64,000 bases of DNA from Pantoea sp. RIT-PI-b (GTDB taxonomy: Bacteria > Pseudomonadota > Gammaproteobacteria > Enterobacterales > Enterobacteriaceae), in contig NZ_LGIS01000022.1 of the NCBI RefSeq assembly GCF_001187905.1, forward strand, positions 1-64,000, read 5' to 3'. This document shows positions 49,289 through 58,873 of this stretch, piece by piece. The position numbers were made by a program, and so were the translations under genes. Each line of letters opens with the position of its first letter. Position 1 is the first letter of the stretch. The notes under the pieces are model-generated. The model did no database searches. It was not told where the DNA came from and was given only the letters and a program-made list of their open reading frames with translations.

Positions 49289-49453
49289 AATTCCTGCCTT
49301 AAAATGTTAACGAGTTGTGTATATTATGCCGCGTTCGAGCCGCTTTCCAGTTTCGGAAATCGGCGCTGATCAACCGCTGAATTTGCGTGTAGAATGGCCT
49401 GCTTTTTGAACCGTCCTTTGACGATTACGACACGCAGTTCTCTGGAGAATTCT

Positions 49454-50332
49454 ATGCGTAAGCATTACGCCTTGCTGGCAGCGGCACTGATCCTTCCTGC
49501 CCTGGCGCAGGCCGACGAAGCCACGATAAAAGAGGTTCATGATGCACCGGCAGTGAGGGGCAGCATTATCGCTAACCTGCTGGAGAAACACGATAACCCG
49601 TTCGTGCTTTATCCTTACGAAAATAACTACCTGCTTTATACCTACACCACAGATATGAACAAAGAGGCGATCTCTTCGTACAACTGGGCAGACAAAGCGA
49701 AAAATGATGAAGTAAAATTCCAGCTCAGCCTGGCATTTCCGCTGTGGCGCGGCATTTTAGGCGATAACTCAGTACTGGCCGCATCCTATACTCAGCGGTC
49801 GTGGTGGCAGCTCTCAAACCGTGGCGCTTCATCGCCGTTCCGTGAAACCGATTATGAGCCGCAGATTTTCCTCGGCTGGGCGACCGATTACACCTTCGCC
49901 GGCTGGACGTTGCGCGATGTGGAAACCGGCCTTGTCCATCAGTCGAACGGTCGCAGCGAACCGACCTCACGCAGCTGGAACCGTGTTTATGCCCGCTTAA
50001 TGGCAGAAAACGGCAACCTTCTCGCGGAGATCAAACCCTGGTATCGTCTGCCAGAAAGTGAAAGCAATGACGATAACCCGGACATCACCAAATACATGGG
50101 TTACTACCGCGCTAAGCTTGGCTACATGATGGGCGACAGCATTTTCAGCGTGGAAGGTAACTACAACTGGAACAGCGGCTTCGGCGGTGCAACCTTCGCC
50201 TGGAGCTACCCAATCTCTGAACACGTGCGCTTTTACACGCAGGTCTTCAGCGGTTATGGTGAATCTTTGATCGACTATAACCATCGCCAGACGCGTTTCG
50301 GCGTGGGCGTAACGCTCAACGATCTGTTCTAA
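49454..50332 (+). CDS. pldA: outer-membrane phospholipase A
   Basis: Calcium-dependent outer-membrane phospholipase A1/A2 that removes mislocalised surface phospholipid and signals to LPS synthesis. 292 residues. Signal peptide [18 protein letters not shown] with cleavage before Q-A-D or D-E-A. The catalytic His-Ser pair is in H-Q-S-N-G-R-S-E-P. The 12-strand barrel ends in L-N-D-L-F with the required terminal aromatic. ATG 49454 has GGAGA upstream and begins a proper signal peptide. An in-frame ATG 20 codons earlier would bury it. recQ follows after 23 bp. Confidence 0.95.
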   Translation: MRKHYALLAAALILPALAQADEATIKEVHDAPAVRGSIIANLLEKHDNPFVLYPYENNYLLYTYTTDMNKEAISSYNWADKAKNDEVKFQLSLAFPLWRGILGDNSVLAASYTQRSWWQLSNRGASSPFRETDYEPQIFLGWATDYTFAGWTLRDVETGLVHQSNGRSEPTSRSWNRVYARLMAENGNLLAEIKPWYRLPESESNDDNPDITKYMGYYRAKLGYMMGDSIFSVEGNYNWNSGFGGATFAWSYPISEHVRFYTQVFSGYGESLIDYNHRQTRFGVGVTLNDLF

Positions 50333-50355
50333 CCCGCAAAAAATACAGGATTACC

Positions 50356-52182
50356 GTGGCAACATCGGCAGTGCTCAATCAGGAAATGCTGGCGCAGCAG
50401 GTATTACAAGATACCTTCGGCTATCAGCAGTTCCGTCCCGGTCAGCAAAACATCATTGAAACTGCGCTTGCAGGGCGTGATTGTCTGGTAGTGATGCCAA
50501 CCGGCGGCGGCAAATCGCTGTGCTATCAAATCCCGGCGCTGGTGCGTGAAGGGCTGACGCTGGTGGTTTCACCGCTGATTTCACTGATGAAAGATCAGGT
50601 TGATCAGCTGCTGGCCAACGGCGTCGCTGCGGCGTGCCTTAACTCGACGCAGACGCGTGAGCAGCAACAGCAGGTGTTTGCGGATTGCCGCAGCGGCAAG
50701 TTGAAGTTGCTGTATATCGCGCCTGAACGCCTGATGATGGACAACTTCCTCGACAGCCTGCGCCAGTGGAATCCGGTGATGCTGGCGGTGGATGAAGCGC
50801 ACTGTATTTCGCAATGGGGCCACGATTTCCGTCCGGAATATGGCTCGATCGGCCAGCTGCGTCAGCACTTCCCGCATCTGCCGGTAATGGCGTTAACCGC
50901 CACCGCCGATGAAACCACGCGTAACGATATCGCCCATCTGCTGCAGATGGACGATCCGCTGATTCAAATCAGCAGCTTTGACCGCCCGAATATTCGCTAC
51001 ACGCTGGTGGAGAAATTCAAACCCACCGAACAGTTACTGCGTTATGTGCAGGATCAGCGCGGCAAAAGCGGCATTATTTACTGTAACAGCCGTGCCAAAG
51101 TGGAAGACACTGCCGCGCGGCTGCAAAGTCGCGGCTTGAGTGTTGGCGCCTATCACGCCGGCATCGATAGCGCGCAGCGCGCCAGCGTGCAGGAAGCGTT
51201 TCAGCGTGATGACTTGCAAATTGTGGTCGCCACCGTGGCGTTCGGTATGGGCATCAACAAACCCAACGTGCGTTTTGTGGTGCACTTCGATATCCCGCGC
51301 AACATCGAATCCTATTATCAGGAAACCGGCCGCGCCGGACGAGATGGCCTGCCTGCCGAAGCGATGATGCTCTACGATCCGGCGGATATGGCGTGGCTGC
51401 GTAAATGTCTGGAAGAGAAAGTGCCCGGCCCGCTGCAGGATATTGAACGCCACAAGCTCAACGCGATGGGTGCATTTGCGGAAGCGCAAACCTGCCGTCG
51501 TCTGGTGCTGCTGAACTATTTCGGCGAAGGTCGCCAGCAGCAGTGCGACAACTGCGATATCTGCCTCGATCCGCCACGTCGCTACGACGGCTTGCTGGAA
51601 GCGCAAAAGGCGCTGTCGAGCATCTATCGTACCGGTCAGCGCTTTGGGATGGGCTATATTGTTGAAGTTTTGCGCGGTGCCAGTAATCAGCGTATCCGCG
51701 ACAACGGCCACGATAAATTGCCCGTGTACGGTTTAGGCCGCGAACATAGCCATGAACACTGGATCAGCGTGCTGCGTCAGTTAATCCATCTCGGCATGGT
51801 CACGCAAAACATCGCCATGCACTCGGCATTGCAGTTGACCGAAGCGGCGCGTCCGATACTGCGTGCAGAGGTACCGCTGATGCTGGCAGTGCCGCGCATC
51901 GTTACGGTGAAAACACGTGGCAGCAGCTCGCCGAAAGTGCACAGCGGCAATTACGATCGTCAACTGTTTGCCAAGCTGCGTAAGCTGCGCAAAGCCATTG
52001 CCGACGAAGAGAACATTCCGCCTTACGTGGTATTTAACGATGCCACGCTGATTGAAATGGCAGAACAAATGCCGATTAGCGCGTCAGAAATGCTCAGCGT
52101 GAACGGCGTCGGTCATCGCAAACTGGAACGTTTTGGTAAGCCGTTCATGGTGATGATCAAAGAACATGTTGATGAAGGTTAA
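50356..52182 (+). CDS. recQ: ATP-dependent DNA helicase RecQ
   Basis: 3'-5' SF2 helicase of the RecF recombination pathway. 608 residues, GTG start at 50356 as in E. coli. Walker A P-T-G-G-G-K-S near 49-55, D-E-A-H in [16 protein letters not shown], and helicase C with [10 protein letters not shown]. The zinc site has four cysteines (T-C-R-R and C-D-N-C-D-I-C, near 378-402), followed by a winged helix and the C-terminal HRDC domain (about 530-605). All are intact. Between pldA and rhtC as in E. coli. Confidence 0.97.
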   Translation: MATSAVLNQEMLAQQVLQDTFGYQQFRPGQQNIIETALAGRDCLVVMPTGGGKSLCYQIPALVREGLTLVVSPLISLMKDQVDQLLANGVAAACLNSTQTREQQQQVFADCRSGKLKLLYIAPERLMMDNFLDSLRQWNPVMLAVDEAHCISQWGHDFRPEYGSIGQLRQHFPHLPVMALTATADETTRNDIAHLLQMDDPLIQISSFDRPNIRYTLVEKFKPTEQLLRYVQDQRGKSGIIYCNSRAKVEDTAARLQSRGLSVGAYHAGIDSAQRASVQEAFQRDDLQIVVATVAFGMGINKPNVRFVVHFDIPRNIESYYQETGRAGRDGLPAEAMMLYDPADMAWLRKCLEEKVPGPLQDIERHKLNAMGAFAEAQTCRRLVLLNYFGEGRQQQCDNCDICLDPPRRYDGLLEAQKALSSIYRTGQRFGMGYIVEVLRGASNQRIRDNGHDKLPVYGLGREHSHEHWISVLRQLIHLGMVTQNIAMHSALQLTEAARPILRAEVPLMLAVPRIVTVKTRGSSSPKVHSGNYDRQLFAKLRKLRKAIADEENIPPYVVFNDATLIEMAEQMPISASEMLSVNGVGHRKLERFGKPFMVMIKEHVDEG

Positions 52183-52194
52183 AGGAAAAAATTC

Positions 52195-52818
52195 ATGCTG
52201 ATGTTATTCGCTACCGTCGCGCTGGTGCATCTGGTTGCGCTGATGAGTCCTGGCCCGGACTTCTTCTTTGTGTCGCAAACGGCCGCGAGCCGATCGCGTA
52301 AAGAGGCGATGATGGGTGTACTGGGCATTACGTTAGGCATTGTGATTTGGGCTGGCGTCGCGCTGATGGGCCTGCATCTGATCCTCGAAAAAATGGCCTG
52401 GCTGCACGAGATTATTATGGTTGGTGGCGGATTATATCTGCTGTGGATGGGCTGGCAGCTGATGCGCTCGGCGCGTCAGCGTCATAAGCAGCCGCAAACG
52501 GAAGCGCCAGTGGTTGAGCTGCCGAAACGCGGCATGAGCTTCCTGAAAGGTTTTCTGACGAACTTGTCTAACCCTAAAGCGATCATCTACTTCGGTAGCG
52601 TGTTCTCGCTGTTCGTCGGCAACGACGTGGGCGCGATGGAGCGCTGGGGCTTATTCCTGCTGATTATTGGTGAGACGTTCGCGTGGTTTACGCTGGTGGC
52701 GGCGATTTTCGCCATGCCGTGGATGCGCGATAAGTATCAGCGGATGGCGAAGTGGGTGGATGGCATGGCGGGCGTGTTGTTTGCCGGGTTTGGTATTCAT
52801 CTGATTATTTCGCGATAA
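52195..52818 (+). CDS. rhtC: threonine exporter RhtC
   Basis: LysE-family amino acid exporter, 207 residues, about six membrane helices. Signature A-L-M-S-P-G-P-D-F-F-F-V near 16-27, then G-F-L-T-N-L-S-N-P-K-A-I-I-Y-F-G, typical of RhtC/LysE. In E. coli it exports L-threonine. Twelve bp after recQ, with a convergent paralog rhtB downstream. Confidence 0.95.
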   Translation: MLMLFATVALVHLVALMSPGPDFFFVSQTAASRSRKEAMMGVLGITLGIVIWAGVALMGLHLILEKMAWLHEIIMVGGGLYLLWMGWQLMRSARQRHKQPQTEAPVVELPKRGMSFLKGFLTNLSNPKAIIYFGSVFSLFVGNDVGAMERWGLFLLIIGETFAWFTLVAAIFAMPWMRDKYQRMAKWVDGMAGVLFAGFGIHLIISR

Positions 52819-52832
52819 AGCCTGGTTTACTT

Positions 52833-52918
52833 GCCATTTCGGCACCGGGCAGTGCTCGCCCTCCTCACGTACTACGTGTACGCTCCGGGGTCTGCGCGCT
52901 GGCCGGCACCGAACTGGC
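52833..52918. repeat. imperfect inverted-repeat element between rhtC and rhtB
   Basis: Outer arms GCCATTTCGGCACC (52833-52846) and GGCACCGAACTGGC (52905-52918) pair at 11 of 14 positions. A central perfect palindrome CACGTA-C-TACGTG (52866-52878) is followed by CGCTCCGGGG. Layout resembles ERIC (palindromic core, inverted ends) but the sequence differs. Only one copy is in this window. Confidence 0.5.
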
Positions 52919-52920
52919 TG

Positions 52921-52949
52921 CGCCACCGACGGCTTTGAGATCGGTGGCG
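52921..52949. terminator. hairpin between convergent rhtC and rhtB
   Basis: CGCCACCGA (52921-52929) and TCGGTGGCG (52941-52949) form a 9-bp stem with an 11-nt loop, 8 bp before the rhtB stop. On the plus strand ATTTCCT follows. Probably a terminator for rhtC, perhaps bidirectional. Confidence 0.55.
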
Positions 52950-52956
52950 ATTTCCT

Positions 52957-53580
52957 CTAAGCCATTTTGCGGGCGCTGGCTAACAGCGCGCCTACCGCCA
53001 TAAATAATCCACCAAAGGTACGGTTCAGCAGTTTCATCTGCTTCGGTCCCTTAATCCAACCGGCGATGCGTGTAGCCAGCGTGGCGTAACCAATCATCAC
53101 GATGATATCGACCACGATGGTGGTGACGCCAAGTACCAAATACTGCATGAGCTGCGGCTGGTGCGGCTGAATAAACTGCGGGAACAGCGCGGCGAGAAAC
53201 ACGATGCTTTTCGGGTTGGTGAGATTCACCAGCACCGCACGCTTAAACAGGCGACGACGCGGCATCGCTTTGGCTACGGCATCAAGATCGATACCGCCCG
53301 TGGAACGCCATTGCTGAATCCCCAGCCACACCAGATAGGCTGCACCGGCCCACTTCAGCACTTCAAAGGCCAGCAGCGATTGGGAAAACAGCGCCCCCAA
53401 ACCGGCGCCGACCAGCACGATATGAATGGCCAGGCCCAGCTGCAAACCGGTAATCGATGCCACTGCGCCGCGATAGCCGTGACTAATGCCGGTGCTCATG
53501 GTGTTAATCGCGCCGGAACCGGGCGAAAGGCTAAGGATGGTTGTGGTCAGCAAGTAGGTTAACCACCATTCAATGGTCAT
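52957..53580 (-). CDS. rhtB: homoserine/homoserine lactone exporter RhtB
   Basis: LysE-family exporter, 207 residues, paralog of the neighbouring rhtC. Signature [12 protein letters not shown] near 17-28, [18 protein letters not shown] or [12 protein letters not shown]. In E. coli it exports homoserine and homoserine lactone. ATG 53580 (MTIEWW) is chosen because AGGGA lies 9 nt upstream. An ATG three codons earlier abuts the SD. Divergent from pldB. Confidence 0.94.
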   Translation of the reverse strand: MTIEWWLTYLLTTTILSLSPGSGAINTMSTGISHGYRGAVASITGLQLGLAIHIVLVGAGLGALFSQSLLAFEVLKWAGAAYLVWLGIQQWRSTGGIDLDAVAKAMPRRRLFKRAVLVNLTNPKSIVFLAALFPQFIQPHQPQLMQYLVLGVTTIVVDIIVMIGYATLATRIAGWIKGPKQMKLLNRTFGGLFMAVGALLASARKMA

Positions 53581-53684
53581 GTGTGACATTCCCTGAAGTT
53601 AGCGAAGTGTGACACAATACGACAGAAAATCGCGGCACGCTACGCAGCACTTGCGCGCCAATCACGTTTTTTTCAGGGGGACGG

Positions 53685-54677
53685 ATGCAGCATCATAAAC
53701 AGAGTTGGCTCGGGCGTGAGCGAGGCTTTTCGGCCTTTGCCACCGGTCCGCTGCTCGACTTCTGGCGTCGCCGTGAAGAGTGTGAATTCACCGGCGTCGG
53801 CAACCTGAAGATCCGCTACGTCCGTTTCACCTCACCGCAACATCGCCGTGTCATTCTGGTCGTGCCTGGCCGCATTGAAAGCTATATCAAGTATCCCGAA
53901 CTGGCTTATGACCTTTTCCATTGTGGCTACGATGTGGTGATTCTCGATCATCGTGGTCAGGGACGATCCGAACGTCTGCTCGAAGATTCGCATCGCGGTC
54001 ATGTGGTGGAATTTAGCGACTATGTTGACGATCTGGAAACACTGTATCTGAAAGAGATCATCAGCTCACATTATCAGCAGCGCTACGTGTTGGCCCACTC
54101 GATGGGCGGGGCGATTTTGGCACTGTTTCTGGCGCGTCAGCCGCAGGCGTTTCACGCCGCGGTATTTTCCGCACCGATGTTTGGTATTGTGCTGCCGCTG
54201 CCAGACTGGATGGCGCACCGCATTCTCGACTGGACAGAAAAACTGCCTGCGCTGCGTGAAGGTTACGCGCTGGGCACCGGCCGCTGGCGCGCTAATCCTT
54301 TTGGCATTAACCGCCTGACGCATAGTCGCGAACGCTATCGCCGCAACCTGCGTTTCTACGCCGATGACCCGGCCATTCGCGTGGGTGGACCGACCTATCA
54401 CTGGGTGCGTGAAGGCGTACAGGCCGGGCGCAACATTTTTAGTCAGATAGCGAACATCACCACACCAACCTTGCTGCTGCAGGCCAGCGAAGATGATGTG
54501 GTAGATAACCGCTCACAGGATCTCTTTTGTACGGCGATGGCCGAAGCGGGGCATCCCTGCGCGGGCAACGCGCCGTATGTGATAACAGGAGCGCGTCATG
54601 AGATCTTGTTCGAAAAAGACGCGATGCGCGCCGAAGCGCTGAACGCAGTGGTGGATTTCTTCGAGCATCACGCTTAA
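53685..54677 (+). CDS. pldB: lysophospholipase L2 PldB
   Basis: Alpha/beta-hydrolase, peripheral inner membrane, hydrolysing 2-acyl lysophospholipids. 330 residues, about 10 fewer than E. coli. Nucleophile Ser in L-A-H-S-M-G-G-A-I (near 139), I-L-D-H-R-G-Q-G-R-S upstream, acid in A-S-E-D-D-V-V-D-N, and His in G-A-R-H-E-I-L-F-E. Order rhtB-pldB-yigL is as in E. coli. yigL follows 37 bp later. Confidence 0.94.
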   Translation: MQHHKQSWLGRERGFSAFATGPLLDFWRRREECEFTGVGNLKIRYVRFTSPQHRRVILVVPGRIESYIKYPELAYDLFHCGYDVVILDHRGQGRSERLLEDSHRGHVVEFSDYVDDLETLYLKEIISSHYQQRYVLAHSMGGAILALFLARQPQAFHAAVFSAPMFGIVLPLPDWMAHRILDWTEKLPALREGYALGTGRWRANPFGINRLTHSRERYRRNLRFYADDPAIRVGGPTYHWVREGVQAGRNIFSQIANITTPTLLLQASEDDVVDNRSQDLFCTAMAEAGHPCAGNAPYVITGARHEILFEKDAMRAEALNAVVDFFEHHA

Positions 54678-54714
54678 TCAATTTTATTTTCCGATATCAA
54701 CACCCGAGGTTTAC

Positions 54715-55515
54715 ATGTATCACATCGTCGCATCCGACCTGGATGGCACGCTGCTCTCTCCGGAACACCGTTTAACCCCGTTCGCGCGTACTACGCTGCA
54801 GGAGCTGGTGGCGCGTGACATTCACTTTGTTTTTGCCACCGGCCGTCACTATATCGACGTCGGGCAGATGCGCGATAAGCTCGCCATTCCGGCTTACATG
54901 ATCACGTCTAACGGCGCGCGCGTACACAACGCTGCTGGCGAACTGGTGTTCAGCCACAACCTTGATGCCGATATCGCCAGCGATCTGTATGGCCTGCAAT
55001 ATCATGATGAACACATCCTGACGCACGTCTATCGCGACGACGAATGGTTCATGAGCCGTCATCGTCCGGATGAACAGGACTATTTCCGCGAATCTGACTT
55101 CAACTATCAGGTTTACCAGCCAGGGATGCTGCCGACCGATGGCATCAGTAAAGTGTTCTTCACCTGTGAAGATCCGCAGCGTTTGATTCCGCTGGAACAG
55201 GCGATTGAAGCGCGCTGGGGCGATCGTGTGAATGTCAGCTTCTCACTGCCGACCTGTCTGGAAGTGATGGCGGGCGGCGTTTCGAAAGGTCATGCGCTGG
55301 AAGCTGTGTCTAAGCAGCTGGGTCACTCGCTGAAAGAGTGCATCGCCTTCGGCGACGGCATGAATGATGTGGAGATGCTGAGCATGTCAGGCAAAGGCTG
55401 CATCATGCGTAATGGCCAGCAGCGTCTGAAAGACACCTTGCCAACGCTGGAAGTGATTGGTAGCAATGCGGAAGATGCGGTGCCGCATACGCTGCGCAAG
55501 CTGTTCCTCGCGTAA
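54715..55515 (+). CDS. yigL: HAD-family sugar/pyridoxal phosphatase YigL
   Basis: Cof-type haloacid dehalogenase phosphatase, 266 residues. In E. coli and Salmonella it acts on phosphosugars and pyridoxal phosphate and is the target of SgrS activation during glucose-phosphate stress. Motif I A-S-D-L-D-G-T-L-L-S near 6-15, V-S-K-G-H-A-L with the motif III lysine, and F-G-D-G-M-N-D-V-E-M for motif IV. Good SD (CCGAGG) before ATG 54715. Convergent with glpT and sharing a terminator hairpin. Confidence 0.95.
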   Translation: MYHIVASDLDGTLLSPEHRLTPFARTTLQELVARDIHFVFATGRHYIDVGQMRDKLAIPAYMITSNGARVHNAAGELVFSHNLDADIASDLYGLQYHDEHILTHVYRDDEWFMSRHRPDEQDYFRESDFNYQVYQPGMLPTDGISKVFFTCEDPQRLIPLEQAIEARWGDRVNVSFSLPTCLEVMAGGVSKGHALEAVSKQLGHSLKECIAFGDGMNDVEMLSMSGKGCIMRNGQQRLKDTLPTLEVIGSNAEDAVPHTLRKLFLA

Positions 55516-55542
55516 AAAAATGGGCCGGCGATCACCGGCCCA
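55514..55542 (-). terminator. terminator of glpT, between convergent glpT and yigL
   Basis: On the minus strand, TGGGCCGG and CCGGCCCA form an 8-bp stem followed by seven T residues (A run 55514-55520 on the plus strand). On the plus strand no T run follows, so it primarily ends glpT. Its tail overlaps the yigL stop codon. Confidence 0.85.
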
Positions 55543-55548
55543 TACTCG

Positions 55549-56889
55549 TTATGCCATCTGTTTTTTGTGCTTATGCTCGCTCACCATGGTGAGCAGCAGC
55601 AGAATCACCGCCAGCACCGATCCGCCAATCATCACGATGAAGCCGCCATCCCAGCCGAAGTAATCGACGGTGTAGCCGACAATCGCACTCGCCGCCACCG
55701 ATCCGCCAAGATAGCCAAACAGCCCGGTAAAGCCCGCCGCGGTTCCCGCCGCTTTTTTCGGCGCCAGCTCCAGCGCGTGCAAGCCAATCAACATCACCGG
55801 CCCGTAAATCAGGAAGCCGATCACAATCATGCACAGCATATCGATGCCGGGATTGCCCGGCGGGTTGAGCCAATAGACCACGGTGGCGATGGTCACCAGC
55901 GTCATAAAGAACACGCCGGTGGCGCCACGGTTGCCTCGGAACACTTTGTCGGACATCCAGCCGCACAGCAGCGTGCCGGGGATGCCGGCATATTCGTAGA
56001 AGAAGTAGGCCCACGAGGACTTATCCAGCGTGAAGTGCTTCACCTCTTTCAGGTAGGTGGGCGACCAGTCGAGAATGCCGTAGCGCAGCAGGTAAACAAA
56101 CACGTTAGCCAGCGCGATGTACCACAGCAGCTTATTAGGCAAAATGTACTGCATGAAAATCTGCTTCGCCGTCAGCTCCTGCTCGTGGTTCTCGTTGTAA
56201 TCCGGCGGATAATCGTTCTTCCAGGCTTCAATCGGCGGTAATCCGCAGGATTGCGGCGTATCACGCATCAGGGCGAAAGCAAAGATCGCGATGATGATGG
56301 CGCCAAACGCCGGCATATACAGCGCTGCTTTCCAGTCGTTGAACCACGCCATACCGAGCAGGAACAGCAACGGTGGAATGCCGCCGCCGACGTTATGCGC
56401 GCAGTTCCACACCGAGACAATGCCGCCGCGCTCCTTCTGCGACCACCAGTGCACCATGGTGCGTCCGCAGGGCGGCCAACCCATGCCCTGGAACCAGCCG
56501 CACAGGAACAGCAGCACGAACATCACCATGATGCTCGATGTCGCCCACGGCACGAAGCCCATAAACAACATCACCGCCGCAGCGAGGATCAATCCGGCGG
56601 GCAAAAATACGCGTGGATTCGAGCGGTCCGACACTGAACCCATAATGAATTTCGAAAAGCCATACGCGATGGAAATACCCGACAACGCAAAACCGAGATC
56701 GCCGCGTGAAAAACCCTGCTCAACCAGATAAGGCATGGCTAACGCAAAGTTCTTGCGCACTAAATAGTAAGCCGCATAGCCGAAGAAAATTCCCAGGAAA
56801 ATTTGCCAGCGCAGACGACGATAGAGCGGATCGACACGATCATCTGCCACCTGGGGCCGATGCGGTGCAGGTTTGAAGATACTCAACAT
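55549..56889 (-). CDS. glpT: sn-glycerol-3-phosphate:phosphate antiporter GlpT
   Basis: Twelve-helix major facilitator that imports glycerol-3-phosphate (and fosfomycin) in exchange for phosphate. 446 residues, nearly superimposable on E. coli Glp[13 protein letters not shown] (Arg near 45), [20 protein letters not shown], and [11 protein letters not shown]. Only the extreme termini differ. In E. coli glpT pairs with glpQ beside glpABC. Here it is alone, with its own terminator, inserted between yigL and yigM. Upstream are CRP-like and GlpR-like sites. GGAGGG precedes the ATG. Confidence 0.96.
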   Translation of the reverse strand: MLSIFKPAPHRPQVADDRVDPLYRRLRWQIFLGIFFGYAAYYLVRKNFALAMPYLVEQGFSRGDLGFALSGISIAYGFSKFIMGSVSDRSNPRVFLPAGLILAAAVMLFMGFVPWATSSIMVMFVLLFLCGWFQGMGWPPCGRTMVHWWSQKERGGIVSVWNCAHNVGGGIPPLLFLLGMAWFNDWKAALYMPAFGAIIIAIFAFALMRDTPQSCGLPPIEAWKNDYPPDYNENHEQELTAKQIFMQYILPNKLLWYIALANVFVYLLRYGILDWSPTYLKEVKHFTLDKSSWAYFFYEYAGIPGTLLCGWMSDKVFRGNRGATGVFFMTLVTIATVVYWLNPPGNPGIDMLCMIVIGFLIYGPVMLIGLHALELAPKKAAGTAAGFTGLFGYLGGSVAASAIVGYTVDYFGWDGGFIVMIGGSVLAVILLLLTMVSEHKHKKQMA

Positions 56890-57018
56890 GAGTGTGGCCC
56901 TCCAGGGCGCGATATAGTTATGAGTTCCCAGCAGGTTGGGGCAATTACGGCAACGTTATAAACGGAAAGGTGATATTTCCATTTCGCGCAAAGAATAGTG
57001 ATGGTCACGCACGGTTAC

Positions 57019-57034
57019 TGTGATATGTGACACA
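57019..57034 (-). promoter_or_regulatory. candidate CRP site upstream of glpT
   Basis: TGTGA-TATGTG-ACACA matches TGTGA-N6-TCACA at 9 of 10 core positions. It lies 130 bp upstream of the glpT start. CRP activation of glpT is known in E. coli. Confidence 0.55.
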
Positions 57035-57077
57035 TTTGTTACAGTTTGATGACGGTAAAGAGCGATAAAAACCAGGA

Positions 57078-57097
57078 AATGTTGTATTTCGCGCATT
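57078..57097 (-). promoter_or_regulatory. candidate GlpR operator upstream of glpT
   Basis: AATGTTGTATTTCGCGCATT is a partial palindrome agreeing with the E. coli GlpR operator TATGTTCGATAACGAACATT at 14 of 20 positions. The half-site ATTTCGCGCA recurs at 56991-57000. It suggests the relocated glpT keeps GlpR control. Confidence 0.4.
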
Positions 57098-57227
57098 TTA
57101 GTGTGGTTAAAAAGCGAAGCGATGAGCATTAATTGACGCTATTTTGCGCTGTTGTAAACCAGATAGTTCAGCTCAATAGCGACAGTTTGTTTACACTAGC
57201 GCCACTGTTCATTTTGGGATCGTTACC

Positions 57228-58091
57228 GTGCTGTTACTGATCGTTACCACCATTCTGTGGGCTTTTTCATTCAGTTTAATCGGGGAATATTTGGCTGGGC
57301 AGGTGGACTCCTGGTTCTCCGTGCTGATGCGCTTAGCGCTCGCCGCTATCGTCTTCCTGCCATTCCTGCGCTGGCGTGGCTATCGTGCCTCGACCATCCT
57401 GCTGTATATGCTGGTGGGCATGCTGCAACTCGGCATCATGTATCTGCTGAGCTTTGAGGCTTACCTGTATCTGAGCGTCACGGAGTTTCTGCTGTTCACC
57501 GTCATGACGCCGCTGTATGTCACGCTGATTTACGATTTGCTCAGCCGACGTCCGCTGCGTATCGGCTATGCCTTCAGCGCTATGTTGGCAGTGATTGGCG
57601 CGGCGATTATTCGTTACGACAAAGTCAGCGATCATTTCTGGTTTGGCTTACTGTTGGTACAGGCGGCGAATATCTGTTTTGCCATTGGTATGGTGGGCTA
57701 CAAACGTCTACAGGAAACCCGCCCAATGCCGCAGCACACCGCGTTTTCATGGTTCTATCTCGGTGCGGTGATCATTGCGGTCATTGCCTGGAGCCTGTGG
57801 GGCAATCCCAACAAACTGCCTACTACGTCGCTGCAGTGGGGCATTCTGGTGTGGTTGGGGGTTGCGGCTTCAGGTTTGGGCTACTTCATGTGGAACTACG
57901 GCGCAACGCAGGTGGATGCGGGCACCTTGGGCATTATGAACAATATGCATGTGCCGGCGGGTTTACTGGTGAACCTGGCGATTTGGCAGGAAACACCGCA
58001 TTGGCCGAGTTTTATCGCCGGTGCTGCCGTAATCTTCGCCTCGCTTTATGTGCATAAACGCTGGGTGTTGGGCAAGAAAAGCGGCGCCTAA
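57228..58091 (+). CDS. yigM: biotin transporter YigM (DMT superfamily)
   Basis: Ten-helix EamA/DMT carboxylate permease. E. coli YigM is the high-affinity biotin importer. 287 residues from GTG 57228 with GGGA 8 nt upstream. Diagnostic blocks are T-I-L-W-A-F-S-F-S near 8-16, G-M-V-G-Y-K-R-L-Q-E-T-R-P-M-P-Q-H, and G-Y-F-M-W-N-Y-G-A-T-Q-V-D-A-G-T-L-G, shared with E. coli. Shorter at the C-terminus than E. coli. In E. coli it adjoins metR. Here a structured repeat and yehS intervene. Confidence 0.93.
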   Translation: MLLLIVTTILWAFSFSLIGEYLAGQVDSWFSVLMRLALAAIVFLPFLRWRGYRASTILLYMLVGMLQLGIMYLLSFEAYLYLSVTEFLLFTVMTPLYVTLIYDLLSRRPLRIGYAFSAMLAVIGAAIIRYDKVSDHFWFGLLLVQAANICFAIGMVGYKRLQETRPMPQHTAFSWFYLGAVIIAVIAWSLWGNPNKLPTTSLQWGILVWLGVAASGLGYFMWNYGATQVDAGTLGIMNNMHVPAGLLVNLAIWQETPHWPSFIAGAAVIFASLYVHKRWVLGKKSGA

Positions 58092-58103
58092 GTTAAAAGG
58101 GAA

Positions 58104-58276
58104 GGGATAGCGCGGCAGAGGAGCAAAGCATCCGAGCCATGGACAAAAACGCCGGGAGCGTTTTTGCACAATGCGAAGCGTTGGCCGCTTGCGGCCGAAC
58201 CCCATGGATGGGGTGAGTACTCGCGAGGCTGATCCACAGGGAAGTGGTTTCCCTTTGCGATCTGCCGCGCTATCCC
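58104..58276. repeat. MITE-like structured element between yigM and yehS
   Basis: 173 bp with perfect 16-bp terminal inverted repeats GGGATAGCGCGGCAGA (58104-58119) and TCTGCCGCGCTATCCC (58261-58276). Nested inside are three perfect small hairpins: CAAAAACGC-CGGGA-GCGTTTTTG (58144-58166), GGCCGC-TT-GCGGCC (58183-58196) and CCCCAT-GG-ATGGGG (58200-58213). No ORF of note. It could be a non-autonomous mobile element or a structured RNA. The first inner hairpin ends in five T residues and could terminate yigM. Confidence 0.7.
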
Positions 58277-58300
58277 TGACCCGGCTAAACCATGAAGCGA

Positions 58301-58780
58301 TTAAGCCTTCTTAACCGGCCCCGGACGATGGATCATCGTCAGCCCTTTCAGGAAATTACGCAGAATCTGGTCGCCGCATTCGCGGAAGTTCTTGTGTTCC
58401 GGGTTACGGAAAATTGCGCCCACCTCAGCCTGCGAAATCTTAAAGTTCGCTTTCAGCAACACATCCGGAATATCGGTGGTCTTCAACGCAAAGGCGATAC
58501 GCAGCTTCTTCATGAAAATATTATTATTCATGCGGCGCTCAATCGACGGTGCGGGTGCATCTTCACTCTTACCGCGACGATAAAAAATCAGACCGTTGAG
58601 GAAGTACCCCATCAACACATCCGGCAGCTTGCGAAACGCGGCATCGTCATCCTTCTTCATCCACGCCTGCACATCTTCCAGCGGCACTTCACTTCCCGCT
58701 AAGGCAAAAATCTCCACCACTTTGCTATCGCTCAAATCAAGCATATAGCGCACGCTGCGCAGAACATCGTTACTCATCAT
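58301..58780 (-). CDS. yehS: DUF1456 family protein YehS
   Basis: 159 residues with two DUF1456 repeats, each about 70 residues. The first begins S-N-D-V-L-R-S-V-R-Y and the second begins around N-N-N-I-F-M-K-K-L-R-I-A-F. The second repeat ends H-K-N-F-R-E-C-G-D-Q-I-L-R-N-F-L. No known catalytic motif. In E. coli yehS maps elsewhere, so its position between yigM and metR is a rearrangement. Function unknown. Confidence 0.88.
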   Translation of the reverse strand: MMSNDVLRSVRYMLDLSDSKVVEIFALAGSEVPLEDVQAWMKKDDDAAFRKLPDVLMGYFLNGLIFYRRGKSEDAPAPSIERRMNNNIFMKKLRIAFALKTTDIPDVLLKANFKISQAEVGAIFRNPEHKNFRECGDQILRNFLKGLTMIHRPGPVKKA

Positions 58781-58873
58781 GGTGAAACTCTCTTGGTCGC
58801 GGGTTGAGGCGGCGCATTATAGAGCAGGCGGGGCAGGGATAACAGCGCGGGCGACTTTCGCCGCCCAGTAGCA

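Larger units (their letters stand above)
56890..57227. promoter_or_regulatory. divergent glpT/yigM control region (338 bp)
   Basis: No ORF. Contains a CRP-like site (57019-57034), a GlpR-like 20-bp palindrome (57078-57097) and an extra ATTTCGCGCA half-site copy (56991-57000). A likely yigM promoter region near 57180-57200 has AGTTTGTTTACACTAGC, resembling TTTACA as a -35. Otherwise AT-rich. Confidence 0.5.

Noticed and set aside
55567..56241. 224-codon frame antisense to glpT
   Set aside because: Composition and complete overlap with glpT show a shadow frame.
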